NCBI GenBank assembly: GCA_949152475.1
Contig: OX424560.1
Coordinates: 40,059,719 to 40,123,718 of the forward strand
Direction: 5' to 3'
Source: Terebella lapidaria
Lineage: Eukaryota > Annelida > Polychaeta > Terebellida > Terebellidae
Length of the DNA stretch: 64,000 bases
Shown here: positions 42,701 to 50,110 of the stretch, piece by piece
Layout of the letters: each line of letters begins with the position of its first letter
Position numbering within the stretch: the first letter of the stretch is position 1
Notes under the pieces: generated by a model
The model's input: only the letters and a program-made list of their open reading frames with translations
Database searches by the model: none
What the model was told of the DNA's origin: nothing
Position numbers and translations under genes: made by a program

Positions 42701-45700
42701 GACAACGTGCGGGAAAGGTGATTTTTCCATCGCGATTGCATATTTCATCAGCATAAATGGCCGTGCGCATTTCATTGTCTCCCTTGTGACGATATTTGAT
42801 TAATTCACTCCCCGTAGCCTGCCCGAGGTGTAATGTTGCAGCTTCACCAACCGTTTGCGTGCTTCTGGAAGAATTTGCCCACTATGAAACTTGCAACTCT
42901 CCCCGAGATCTGTCTCAGCCAAAGTTGTAGTATACGAGCCACAAAGGCGGGATACTTTAGGTTACTATCGGGCCGACAAACATACGCCAGATTGGGCCTA
43001 ATTCCAATAAATGGAGTCTTTATGGGACAAGGTCGTGAGGAGCGCTCACAGCTCCAGAAAACAGATCCGCAGTAACTGAATAAAGCGGCTGTCTAAACCT
43101 CCGCTAACCCTCGGTCGTAAACCAAGTCTCCAGAAATAATGCCCACATAAATTGCGTCTTTCTACCACTCTCGGCCAATCGAATTATGCGGCCACAAAGA
43201 AGCGAATGATCTGCAGTGTCCAGTGATACGCCTCAGTCTGGACTCGACTGTCCGCGTTATGGAGTAATTCTCAGCCCTGAATTATGTCCCGGGTTGTTCC
43301 ACGTTGAAGGACTCCACACCAAGTCACCCAGCTTCTTTACCACCATCAAATCCTGCCAGCGAACTCCCAGGTTGTGTGGTGACAATTGAGGACCTGGAGA
43401 TCCCTTGACACAATTGACATCATCACTTCCCGGCAAACCATAGAAACAGGGCGCAAAAACTCAGTCAAAACTTCAGCAAAAACACACTCTTTTTACAATG
43501 TTGGTTTCGGTGACGGTCATGTTTACAAATACTACATGTACGTCAAGGAACATTTGGGAACTTTCACGAGGCTCACACTTGAAAATATCCATATTTTTAT
43601 TCTCTACCTCTGTTCGCTGTTACGCTGCTGGATCGTTCAGTGACATTTTAGCATAATTGATATTGACAAGGCCATCCATCATCATGTCCATCTCACTAAA
43701 GCTTTCCATGCGTTTTTATTTATGAATATTAATGAGGGCCATTTTGCAGCCCAAAAACTAGCCTGGTACAGAACATGATGCCCCCAACTATCATCCTGTT
43801 TATTGACACAATACACTGATGTTCACATGTTCATATTATGATGTAGCTCATCAGTAAATTATCATAATTTATAGTGTTCAGCAATCATGACAATGGCAGT
43901 GTTATGGCACCATTTTATAGTTTGCACACACAATCATGTAGCTTTCAGATAGGAACTGTGTTGATCATGAATATTTGTATACAGGACATGTACGATGACA
44001 GAACCACCATTTAAAACAATGCAATGTTGCCTTGTATTGACAGAGGTGTGACTATGTAGAATGGAAGCAGAACAGAGATGTTGAACACGTCAAAGTTAAT
44101 ACTTTAGAAATATGGACGATCAGACACCTATGTACCCTTGTAGTCTTGTACCTCTCTCGCCACAAAACATACACCTACACGAACATCTCAAAACGTAAAG
44201 GGAAGTGGAGCACCGGCCACCATGGGCCTCACGACACGTCCTAAATCATTTCTGGCCGGCACGCCACCGGTAATGAACTTGACACAAAGACACTCCGAAG
44301 GAAAAAATAACGCGGGGGAAAAATTCATCAACTGGACAAAACGAGAGCCATTCCGAGGTACTCAACATGCCCACATTCCTGCACAATACTCGCAAACCAT
44401 TAAAACTTGCGACGGGTAATATTGATTCCAAGTCGGGTTTTCTTCTACTTTTTTTTCCCGTTTTCGCCTATTTTCTCCCGACACAGAAGCACCCACAAGT
44501 CCACTAGCGTTCGCCGCAGACAAACGAGACCCGGGAGACCACGAGACATCCTCGGCACGACACAGCTACTCGACAGAACATTTCTCTGCCTCTCCGCTAG
44601 CATCGAAGAGCCATGGGAAGCAAGGGGCTGAGTACTTCTGCCGGAAGTCTTGAGACATGCAGCACACGCAAGCACATGGGAACACACGCGAGCAACGGGA
44701 ACAGATGGGCATACTAGTAGTAAGGAGAATACCACACATCTGATGGAGATGGCTTCAGGTGAAGTCACTAAATCGACAGCAATGAAGACAACCACTAATA
44801 GCAACATTATTTGCTGTACCTGTTATAAGGTATTGAATAAATTTTCAGAAAAAACAATTCATGAAAATGGTTCAGGACACTAGTATTAATCATTCAGTAT
44901 GACACTTGACAACATACTTTAGGGAGTTAATGATCGAAAGTCCCACAAGGTTCAATTTACAGTTTATGTTTGTATAATGTGTATTGCATTTATTTACAAC
45001 ACATATAGTACAATGAACATGTGTGTTTGGGGGAATGGCAATATTGGTCTCTGCAAGTGAGTATTCAAGTCATGAGTTGCCAGAAATTGAAACCAGATTT
45101 GCTGTGTATACTCTGTCCTGACACTCCGAAAGCCTTGTCCTTCACTCAATAATTGCCACAAGTATGTCCGACGGTCCTAGAGCGATACCAGCGCTAATGT
45201 TTTATTCAATAACGCGACGTTTTAGCCATCCAATCACGCAGGCGAGGTGACAGCAACGCAGCCATTTATATGCACAAAATAAATAGCGGCTGATCCCTGC
45301 TGGCAGTGTTCCCTGAGGGCTGGGGACTGCTCCAGACTGGGTCTGCACAGGTTAGCTGCCTTCTATCCCCCCCCCCCACAATCTATACCCTCCAAAACAG
45401 CCATATATCTTAATCACATTGATCGCAGGGTATTCCCAGAGGCGGCAAAGCACTGCACACATCTGTCACTGGCAAGTTTAGTAGCCAAGATAAACGTGGT
45501 CGACATGACTTCAAGAATTTGATGATGAGGCTGCAACGGTACGACTCTTAACTGTCCTACACACCAGCATTATCATCACAGCATGGCACAAAGTCGACAC
45601 GGATCTGTTCCACCTCGAGGACCAAGATTATCTCATTGTGATTGATTATCACACAAACTACCCCGATGTTGCTCATCTCAAGAACGCAACTAAAAAGAAG

Positions 45701-48700
45701 TCATCTCTCACATGAAATCTATATTCGGTCGAAATGGCATACATGCAAGTTGTGGGTGACAATGGGCCACAGTTTGCCGGATTTGAGTTTCAACAGTTCG
45801 CAGAACACTATGACTTTGAACATTCAACCACATTATGCACAAGCGAATTACACCACATTCTTATCAGGTGATGAGTCAAACGGGTGCCAATTATATCCAG
45901 AATCGTCGACACTCGCTGCAAGTGAAGGACACATCTGTGGCAAACGATGGATCAGATAATAACCATTAGATTCCAGAGTAGCAAATAAGCTATCCAGACC
46001 AGAGATATGGATGAGAACAAAACCGCAGACACAACCTCCTGTCCGAAGTTCCTCCAGAATGTCAAAATCTCCAGACTGTTTTGACTTGTAATAGTGTGGT
46101 ATCATCATATCATGTGTGTGTTTTTTCTAAATCATGTTCATTGCAATTCTGTTCAATTTTGTTTACAAAAAGAGAAATATTTAATGAAATATTCAGGGTA
46201 TTACGGTAGGTGAAAGATGCACTACCCACTGAAGTATGGTACATGTATTTGCAAGAAGGAATAGAGAAGTTTGATATGTATCAAAACTGGGGTAACATAT
46301 ATTCTGACACACTTTGGCATAAACACCACAACAAACACCCAATCAGGGCATATTAATGTCTCGCACCATTGCTGAAAATTATTCGATTTTATTCGATCAC
46401 ATTGTAACTATATTTTATTGCTAAAATGGAGATCCTAAGATGGTGATTTTGGTATTTCCGACAAGTCCATGGCGGCCATCTTGGATTTATGCTAATTAGA
46501 CATTCTTCCTCTTACACTCACCCAATCAGGATATACTAATGTGTCGCACCATTGCTCAAGATTTTGAAATTTTATTGTAACATTTGAACTATATTTTATT
46601 GCCACATTGGAGATTCTGGAAGGCAAGAACGTGATCCGTTTTTGTGTGTTCGACACATCACGTTTCATAAAATCGTCATATATATCACATGAAGAAGTTC
46701 GATAATTCAAACGAATGACATTTATGATGAATCTGAATGTGCAAGTTGAATTCCTTGACCTGAAAAACATTTGTTTAGACATCAAAATCGTGTCAATACC
46801 ATGAATAAAAGCCGAGATATGGTGATTTCGGTATTTCCGCAAGTTCATGTCGGCCATCTTGGATTTATGCTAATTAGACACTCTTCCACTTTGTTGATTC
46901 GAGTAGATTCTTCACCAATTGTTGTATTCCTATTGAAGAGTAAAATAAAACATGATTCGAAAGTATTGCAATTTGTATGAGGTTGAATCCTATTTTCCCT
47001 AGACTAGTTTGGAGCCGCAAGCTCTTGCAGTCCTGAAGCAAGGTACAGATCAGGAATTTTCTTCTTTTTTTTTTTTTTGGAGGACTGAGAGGTCATGCTG
47101 TGTCTAATTCTGAGCCAGTTAGAATCAATTGCTGACTGGAATGATGCTGTATCTATGTACATCTAAAGCAGAGACAGTTTTAGAGAACCAAAGGGTAGAT
47201 AATAGAGACAATGCCAAGCTCTGATTTATGAGATACTGTAATTGTCAAGTCTTGAGTTTCCACGAAACACTGTTCACGAATATTGAACTATAAAACAGCA
47301 AACCGTTCTTGTTCTTTCTAACCCCAGAATTGTATTTTCCAGAGCTCTCACATCACGATGCGTTGAGTCTGACATCGGGCCCGCCTCTGTGGTCCACGGT
47401 GATAGTGGAGTAAGTCCCTGATCACCACGGCAACGTTTCCCATATAGCTGAGGTCACAAGAATCCTTTGATCGCCATGTCGTCAGTCCGTCTGTAGTTCT
47501 AAGTGCCCTAACTAGGTCTTAGCTTCTCTACCGCGATGTGCTTTATTCTCCTGGCCCACAATGCACTGCAGGTAGACCTAATGACATTACGCAAGCTCAG
47601 ATCATATCGTACCGAAGCAGGCAATTCAATTTAGATGTTTATCAGACTGATGGAAAACCCCAGGGGAAAACCCGACTCCGGGAGAGCCCAGACAGACAGT
47701 CAAACGGGTGTGGCGGATGATAAGTGTCTGTACTTTGTCTTGTGCTGTTGTCTTTAGTCCTTCATCACACAATAGAGTACTATAAAGTCATGTTTTTAGC
47801 CAGATTCATTCTCAACAATCAGGTACATGACAGGTTTTGGTGATATCTGTACGTCCCCATCCCTTTGTAAAGATCTGTAGTGTGCTTGATTTGTAGGCTT
47901 GGAAAAATGTCTAAAATGTTCGCTGCTGTTCTTCTGGCCTTTTTAATCTATAAAATGTCAGCAGCAAGAATAAATCTTGTGGAAATAGGCAGACCCTTCC
48001 AGGACAAAAACTGATGAAAGAAATGTCTCATAAATCACACAATTCATCATTCAGTCACCATGGCAACAAAGCGGTCACCTCTTCGCCAAACTTTGCCAGA
48101 ATGGCCATTGCAGATGAAATGGAAAGTCGTAGACATCTAACACATATTCTTTTGTTTTGTTCCGCACTCTGCGGGCAATTTCTAGAGCTGAATAATTGAA
48201 GACCGACATTTTCTCCCAAAGCTTTTGTCCACACTGCAACCCCCCACCCCCTCAAGTCCCAAACCCTACCTTACCAATGCAATACCATAAGAGAAGGACA
48301 CTTCTGTCTTCCACAGCCCTGTGCCATACTACCAGGCCGGGAAATAAACCCCAAACAATTGTGAGTCTTCAGTCGTCCGTCCGTCCGCCGTCCAGTGGCA
48401 TCTCTTTAAGCCAGCTCCAATCACAGGGGCCCAGGTGGCCTGCGGGGTTCTTCAGTCCCCTCATCAACGACCGCTATCAACAATCATTAACGGGACAGGA
48501 AGTGGTGTAAGTGAGGGATTACGGTAACCGTGGGTAACCACGGACTGTTGAGAGATTGTCCTCAGTAATCTGGCCCCCAGGAGATCTGTCACAAGTCTGG
48601 AGCCCCTGACACGGGGCACCTGGGGACCGGAGCAGGCAATTATACATGTACATGTCCCGGATCCCGGTACAGTCATCACAACTACTGCTTCTGCTTCAAG

Positions 48701-49663
48701 GAGTACAACTTGAGTTTTTGTTCACTAGCTATAAGCTATTACAACATGACCACGATTATGTTGAAAGGTGACTAGGCCCAACAAAATGGTACAAAAGCAT
48801 ACATGTCCAAGAATAGAACAGTATAGAAGCCACTCCTGAATGTCTAGTAAGATGGAGTAGGTCACTCAGTCAGATGTTCTGATTACGATGTCCCCATGTA
48901 CCACTAGAGATACCAGGCTTAAGCACCCCTCTGTCATAGTCCCACTAGCCCCTGTTGCTATAGTTACTCACCCTCAGGCAAGAAGCATTGTAAGATGCCG
49001 CTACTCACTCCCTGTTGCTATAGTTACTCACCCTCAGGTAGGAAGCATTGTAAGATGCTCCCACCCCTCCCTGTTGCTATAGTTACCCTCAGACAGGAAG
49101 CGTTGTAAGATACCTCACCCCTCCCTGTTGCTATAGTTACTCACCCTCAGGCAGGAAGCGCTGTAGGATGCCCCTACTCCCTCCCTGTTGCTATAGTTAC
49201 TCACCCTCAGGCAGGAAGCGCTGTAGGATGCCTCACCCCTACCTGTTGCTATAGTTACCCTCAGACAGGAAGCGTTGTAAGATGCCTCACCCCTCCCTGT
49301 TGCTATAGTTACTTACCCTCAGGCATGAAGCGCTGTAGGATACGTCACCCCTTCCTGTTGCTATAGTTACTCACCCTCAGGCAGGAAGCGCTGTAGGATG
49401 CCCCTACTCCCTCCCTGTTGCTATAGTTACTCACCCTCAGGCAGGAAGCGCTGTAGGATGCCTCCGCCCCCTCCCTTGTTGTCGGGGCTGCGGGTTGTCC
49501 TGAATCTGGGAATATCCTTGTCGTGTTGCGCGGCGTTGTCGCAAGGCTGTGTTGTCATGGAGCAGTCGGTGATGTACATGATGAGGAAGACGTCCACCAT
49601 AAACCAGACCAGCGATGTGGCGATGATGACTTTGCAGTACTGAAGACGAAGGCGGCTCACCAT
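1727..49663 (-). CDS. GALNT1/13: Polypeptide N-acetylgalactosaminyltransferase, GALNT1/13-like (spliced; 3' end off window)
   Basis: This is the full span of the visible spliced coding region. The enzyme moves GalNAc from UDP-GalNAc to Ser/Thr of proteins and starts mucin-type O-glycosylation in the Golgi (family knowledge, CAZy GT27). Visible in order are a short cytoplasmic tail and membrane anchor (exon 1), a stem with a GKPVVIP block (exon 2), [12 protein letters not shown] (exon 3), [10 protein letters not shown]-like [10 protein letters not shown] (exon 4), the DxH motif LDAHCEC (exon 5), [12 protein letters not shown] (exon 6), DIWGGEN (exon 7), GHVFRK (exon 8) and the start of the ricin-type lectin domain (exons 9-10). 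Exon lengths 229, 169, 170, 105, 103, 171, 118, 181, 140 and 99 keep one frame for 495 codons. Human GALNT1/13 are about 556-559 aa, so roughly 60-90 residues of the lectin domain lie left of base 1. GALNT1 and GALNT13 are vertebrate paralogues; an invertebrate gene is probably co-orthologous to both. Confidence 0.95.
2058..2197 (-). CDS. GALNT1/13: GALNT exon 9: linker to lectin domain
   Basis: Residues 416-462. The acceptor is atcctgcag|GT (phase 1) and the donor GGGGAG|GTGAGG (phase 0). It encodes [20 protein letters not shown], then [18 protein letters not shown] and [22 protein letters not shown] matches the conserved [14 protein letters not shown] block between the catalytic and lectin domains. 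It has no long ATG-started frame of its own but is secure from homology and splice phases. Confidence 0.95.
2198..3419. other. Intron 8A-9, plain sequence
   Basis: AT-rich intron sequence without a recognisable gene or mobile element. It ends, next to exon 8A, in a cluster of RFX-like palindromes listed separately. Confidence 0.6.
3420..3517. promoter_or_regulatory. Cluster of three X-box (RFX-type) palindromes beside exon 8A
   Basis: GTAACCATGGCAAC (3420-3433), GTAACCATGGTAAC (3461-3474) and GTAGCCATGGCAAC (3504-3517) each fit the RFX consensus GTNRCC-N(0-3)-RGYAAC without mismatch. The last ends 16 bp from the exon 8A donor. Similar but imperfect motifs are scattered across the window, so this may be a genome-wide word rather than a bound element. 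Confidence 0.35.
3533..3713 (-). CDS. GALNT1/13: GALNT exon 8A: alternative catalytic flexible-loop exon
   Basis: 181 nt, exactly the length of exon 8B, with the same phases (0 in, 1 out). The acceptor is ttggcag|GTC and the donor AGCCCAG|GTCCGC. It encodes [20 protein letters not shown], then [20 protein letters not shown] and [20 protein letters not shown]. About 40 of 61 positions match 8B. Both Cys, the metal-binding His and HVFRK are kept, but the lid changes from [12 protein letters not shown] to [12 protein letters not shown]. There is no stop or frameshift and third positions are GC-rich, as expected of a used exon. Including both exons, or neither, breaks the frame, so mutually exclusive use is inferred. 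The GTCCGC donor is weaker than that of 8B. Confidence 0.88.
3714..4637. other. Intron between alternative exons 8B and 8A
   Basis: 924 bp, no element recognised. Any splicing-control elements for the mutually exclusive choice would be expected here or in the 450-bp intron 4819-5268. I could not identify docking or selector sequences by eye. Confidence 0.5.
4638..4818 (-). CDS. GALNT1/13: GALNT exon 8B: canonical catalytic flexible-loop exon
   Basis: 181 nt, residues 356-416. The acceptor is ggtggcag|ATC (phase 0) and the donor AACCCAG|GTACAG (phase 1). It encodes [20 protein letters not shown], then [20 protein letters not shown] and [20 protein letters not shown]. His373 of GHVFR is the third metal ligand, and [13 protein letters not shown] corresponds to the mobile lid over the active site. 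The loop is identical to human GALNT1/13 as I recall it, so this is the ancestral version. A second exon with the same borders and length lies 924 bp downstream (8A). Confidence 0.95.
5269..5386 (-). CDS. GALNT1/13: GALNT exon 7: Gal/GalNAc-T motif
   Basis: Residues 316-355. The acceptor is taccgcag|A and the donor TTCAGG|GTAATT, exiting in phase 0. It encodes [20 protein letters not shown], then [26 protein letters not shown] is the signature Gal/GalNAc-T motif with the catalytic-domain acidic residues and the gating Trp. Its phase-0 end fits both exon 8B (450 bp downstream) and exon 8A. Confidence 0.96.
5506..5676 (-). CDS. GALNT1/13: GALNT exon 6: catalytic core
   Basis: Residues 259-316. 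The acceptor is cctgcag|T and the donor CTCAG|GTGTGG; entry phase 2, exit phase 2. It encodes [17 protein letters not shown], then [20 protein letters not shown] and [17 protein letters not shown]. These are near-identical to the GALNT1/13 core. The joint with exon 7 restores R-SPTMAGG (R-TPTMAGG in human). Confidence 0.96.
5940..6042 (-). CDS. GALNT1/13: GALNT exon 5: DxH metal-binding motif
   Basis: Residues 225-259. The acceptor is cttgcag|GT and the donor GATCG|GTATGT; entry phase 1, exit phase 2. It encodes [20 protein letters not shown], then [14 protein letters not shown]. Asp238-Ala-His240 form the DxH motif that binds Mn2+ and the UDP diphosphate in this family. With the His of GHVFR in exon 8 it completes the metal site, so the gene keeps its catalytic residues. 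Confidence 0.96.
6043..7644. other. Intron 4, with C-run and short tandem repeat
   Basis: Intron between exons 4 and 5. It contains a poly-C run of about 16 (near 6735) in a C-rich block (6540-6765) and, near exon 4, a 44-bp tandem repeat (7294-7400). No coding potential was recognised on either strand. Confidence 0.6.
7294..7400. repeat. 44-bp tandem repeat, about 2.3 units
   Basis: GTTACCGTGGTGACACGTCA begins at 7294 and 7338, with the following tatgtccctggc(c/t)tgaca conserved. A third start occurs at 7382 (GTTACCGATA), followed by GTTACCATGGTGAT. The motif contains another GTTACC..GGTGAC palindrome. Confidence 0.8.
7645..7749 (-). CDS. GALNT1/13: GALNT exon 4: GT-A fold
   Basis: Residues 190-225, 105 nt, phase 1 at both ends. 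The acceptor is ttcctgacag|AT and the donor TACGAG|GTCTGT. It encodes [20 protein letters not shown] followed by [16 protein letters not shown]. The TGLIRAR block corresponds to the SGLIRAR of GALNTs, part of the UDP-GalNAc pocket. The intron after it carries a short 44-bp tandem repeat. Confidence 0.95.
7986..8155 (-). CDS. GALNT1/13: GALNT exon 3: N-terminal GT-A fold, UDP-binding start
   Basis: Residues 133-190. The acceptor is acaatacag|G and the donor GCGCG|GTAAAG; entry phase 2, exit phase 1. It encodes CKRKSYP, then [20 protein letters not shown], then [14 protein letters not shown] and ILVDDASER. This is the first beta-strand region of the GT-A catalytic domain, where the VDDAS segment contacts the nucleotide sugar in the family. 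The matching frame is not an ATG-started reading frame, so the exon is easy to miss; the longer frames overlapping it here are shadows. Confidence 0.95.
8156..9330. other. Start of intron 2, single-copy sequence
   Basis: Sequence between exon 3 and the first triplicated unit. No conserved coding frame was recognised; short open frames here have no recognisable protein features. Confidence 0.5.
10261..10700. mobile_element. Non-autonomous hAT-like MITE, 440 bp
   Basis: Perfect 11-bp terminal inverted repeats, TAGTGATGGGA at the left and TCCCATCACTA at the right. It is flanked by the 8-bp direct repeat CCCACCTT (10253-10260 and 10701-10708), the target duplication size of hAT elements. The orthologous point in triplication copy 3 (tacccaccttcctcccacc) has a single CCCACCTT, an empty site. 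The interior has repeated gatcatcggttt-like words and no transposase. Confidence 0.93.
10895..10950. repeat. Compound poly-C tract
   Basis: Runs of 8-13 C separated by TCA in copy 1 of the triplicated unit. The equivalent in copy 3 (about 25907-25926) is shorter and of different phase. The complementary strand is able to form G-quadruplexes in principle. Confidence 0.8.
17147..18268. mobile_element. Second Helentron/HINE-like block with 120-bp array, in copy 2
   Basis: Replaces sequence found at this point in copies 1 and 3. It begins AACTAGACGCTTCCGG: the first bases (A)ACTAGACG equal the terminal bases of the 147-bp-array elements, and the interior is likewise a tandem array (see 17480-18135). 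Its right end is not obvious. The host flank resumes at aatcatctttctgaaatg near 18270, and about 0.95 kb of unit sequence is missing, so insertion with deletion or two events is likely. Confidence 0.6.
17480..18135. repeat. 120-bp tandem repeat, about 5 units
   Basis: GCATTTCAAGATGACGAAAT-like words start at 17523, 17650, 17771, 17892 and 18012, giving spacings of 127, 121, 121 and 120 bp. Each unit also has ttggagccagat and aagttatattt(c/t/a)(g/a)actcataat(a)tgtgcc. The units differ by several percent, older looking than the 147-bp array. Confidence 0.93.
23380..24753 (-). mobile_element. Helentron-like non-autonomous element (HINE), short-array copy, 1374 bp
   Basis: Inserted near the end of triplication copy 2. 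On the minus strand it starts AAGGCATTTCGGCAGAAATG (subterminal inverted repeat), has a T-run, tail, tandem core and ends in a small hairpin (ATGCCTCCAAGGCAT) about 20 bp before CTAG. Flanks are AA on both sides on the plus strand, i.e. a TT target on the minus strand. The empty site at the copy 1/2 junction (tgtttgaataaagtcc, about 16230-16245) confirms both ends. It carries about 3 core units of 147 bp. No Rep/helicase is encoded. The class assignment rests on known Helentron/HINE structure. Confidence 0.8.
24776..31116. repeat. Intronic triplication, copy 3 (about 6.3 kb)
   Basis: Third direct copy. It starts at gatagacgcgatcgaggttc and loses similarity near atggtat at 31116, so it lacks the last ~130 bp present in copies 1 and 2. 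It is more diverged than copies 1 and 2 are from each other in the right half. It carries a long G run (about 30806-30832) where the others have a short one, and it preserves the empty site of the copy-1 hAT element at about 25699-25710. Confidence 0.93.
31117..32518. other. End of intron 2, single-copy sequence
   Basis: Sequence between the triplication and exon 2, with a short A run (31231) and C-rich stretch (31288-31318). The open frames here are short and unrecognised. Confidence 0.5.
32519..32687 (-). CDS. GALNT1/13: GALNT exon 2: stem region
   Basis: Residues 77-133. The acceptor is cttcttccag|TG and the donor GACGC|GTAAGT; entry is in phase 1 and exit in phase 2. The translation contains [23 protein letters not shown] and NRSLNDVR, which match the juxta-catalytic stem of GALNT1/13 almost residue for residue (human: [31 protein letters not shown], from memory). 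NRS is a potential N-glycosylation site. The exon is isolated between a 16.7-kb intron 1 and a 24.4-kb intron 2. Confidence 0.95.
32688..37530. other. Intron 1, exon-2-proximal part, no gene seen
   Basis: No coding exon of GALNT is expected here, since exon 1 and exon 2 join cleanly. No transposable element with definable ends was found. A poly-C run sits at 33776-33792. ATAACCATGGCAAC next to exon 2 (about 32722) is another near-X-box word. Confidence 0.5.
37533..38899. mobile_element. Mariner/pogo-like foldback DNA element, 1.37 kb
   Basis: The ends are inverted repeats CCGTATTTATTCAATTAG (left) and, read inward from the right, CCATATTTATTAAATTAG; both continue into TTCGAACA. A TA dinucleotide flanks each side (37531-37532, 38900-38901), as for Tc1/mariner/pogo elements. 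The interior is a long imperfect palindrome: sequence around 37760-38060 (AGACAAAGTACGTCTTTCGG ... CGCTTCCATTCAATGGCGG) returns reverse-complemented at about 38210-38520. No transposase was recognised. The family name is inferred from TA target and end sequence. Confidence 0.85.
38902..41769. other. Intron 1 middle, no gene seen
   Basis: Mostly unique sequence. A lone TACCGTATTTATTCATCAAT at about 40629 looks like one end of a pogo-type element, but no partner end was found. Short repeats of ACATGTACATGT occur near 39999 and 40617. Confidence 0.45.
41772..42071. mobile_element. 300-bp MITE with 17-bp perfect terminal inverted repeats, TA target
   Basis: The left end CCGTATTGGTCCTAATA is exactly complementary to the right end TATTAGGACCAATACGG, with TA on both outer sides (41770-41771 and 42072-42073). 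The CCGTATT start resembles that of the 37533 element, consistent with the same Tc1/mariner-pogo group. No coding capacity. The perfect ends suggest a fairly young insertion. Confidence 0.92.
42074..45579. other. Intron 1, exon-1-proximal part, no gene seen
   Basis: No recognisable exon. A poly-G run lies at 42563-42581 and a shorter one at 41418-41431, and a C run at about 45368. Several short open frames are GC-balanced but resemble nothing I know. Confidence 0.45.
45580..45870 (+). mobile_element. Ty3/gypsy-type LTR retrotransposon fossil: integrase core fragment
   Basis: The plus strand shows a decayed stretch of integrase catalytic core, including the characteristic VGDNGPQF block after a segment typical of the first catalytic Asp region ([13 protein letters not shown]-like). 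It is a short remnant. No LTRs, gag, protease or reverse transcriptase were recognised around it, and it has at least two breaks, so it is a dead fragment, probably old. It lies antisense to the GALNT gene in intron 1. Confidence 0.8.
46325..46890. repeat. Degenerate tandem duplication (about 190 bp, second copy enlarged)
   Basis: CACCCAATCAGG followed by ata(t)taatgt..cgcaccattgct occurs at about 46336 and 46518. ATCTTGGATTTATGCTAATT then AGACA(t/c)TCTTCC occurs at about 46479 and 46856. Between them the second copy has about 190 bp not found in the first (roughly 46613-46815). Confidence 0.8.
46891..48948. other. Intron 1 before the exon 1 minisatellite, no gene seen
   Basis: Unique-looking sequence with a T run (47066) and C-rich patches (48239-48250). 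The closely spaced CGGTAACCGTGG / GTAACCACGG palindrome at 48522-48542 is the only compact symmetrical motif. Confidence 0.45.
48949..49475 (-). repeat. 60-bp minisatellite made of the exon 1 end plus its splice donor
   Basis: Nine units of 55-60 bp. On the plus strand each contains cctgttgctatagttactca, then ccctcaggcaggaagcgctg. On the gene strand a unit is the last 26 nt of exon 1 (CTTCCTGCCTGAGG) plus about 34 nt of intron starting GTGAGTAAC. The unit nearest the exon overlaps the true donor (49434/49435). Copies of the donor lie near 48966, 49026, 49083, 49140, 49200, 49255, 49315 and 49371. The copies near 49083 and 49255 lack 4 nt and read GG|GTAACT. Read-through from exon 1 meets TAA after two codons. 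Confidence 0.95.
49435..49663 (-). CDS. GALNT1/13: GALNT exon 1: start codon, signal anchor
   Basis: This exon encodes residues 1-76 plus the first base of codon 77. It begins [12 protein letters not shown] and runs into one hydrophobic segment (about residues 12-31), the type II Golgi anchor. [12 protein letters not shown] closely matches the GALNT1/13 N-terminus as I remember it. The start is supported by a strong Kozak context (gtcgccATGG). The 3' border is GAGG|GTGAGT, phase 1, and joins exon 2 cleanly. The C-terminal part ([16 protein letters not shown]) is a stem segment with a Gly run. The last 26 nt of this exon are the template of the 60-bp minisatellite that follows in intron 1. Confidence 0.93.
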
Positions 49664-49710
49664 GGCGACCGGTGGGGGTAATCCTGACAGTGGGGGGGGG
49701 GGGGGGGAGG
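49664..49710 (-). promoter_or_regulatory. 5' UTR of exon 1 and probable splice acceptor with C-run tract
   Basis: Reading on the gene strand, a run of about 17 pyrimidines (plus-strand G run, about 49691-49707) is followed by ACTGTCAG and then 20 nt to the start codon. This is a good polypyrimidine tract plus AG, so the ATG exon may start at 49683 with an upstream noncoding exon. If not spliced, the C run would sit in the 5' UTR. Confidence 0.5.
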
Positions 49711-49969
49711 GTACAGGTGGGCGGGACTTCTCAGCAGTTGGTTATAGTTATAGGTGTATCACAGAATGCTGAACACATCGGGGCACTCTCTGTAACATAC
49801 GTACGAGTGCTCATTAAATTTGATTTTTTTCTCACAGATGTACAACTTCAAATGAACATTTTCCAAGGCGCAGATTATTTCTACTCCTGCAGTTGCAGCA
49901 GTCGATTGAACTATATCCTTGTGCTCATATTTTTTCCACTGCTACTATTAGTCCCTCTCTGACTTGTGC

Positions 49970-50110
49970 GTATTTCTGAGCCTGACGACAAAGTTGCTTC
50001 TTGTTGTTCTGTCAGCGAGCTAGGTGACAGTCGTCAGAGAAGTCTCCGGGAGATAGTCATCTTTGTGAGGTCCTAGTTCACCTGACGGATCGTGTATCCC
50101 GCAGAACCTG
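49970..50110 (-). promoter_or_regulatory. Candidate upstream noncoding exon or promoter-proximal region
   Basis: A locally GC-richer block 0.3-0.45 kb upstream of the start codon with CpGs, flanked on the gene strand by a good acceptor-like TTGTTTGCAG at about 50108-50117 and a possible donor CGTCAG|GTGAAC at 50082/50081. The exon defined that way would be only 26 nt, so this is a guess. Confidence 0.25.
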
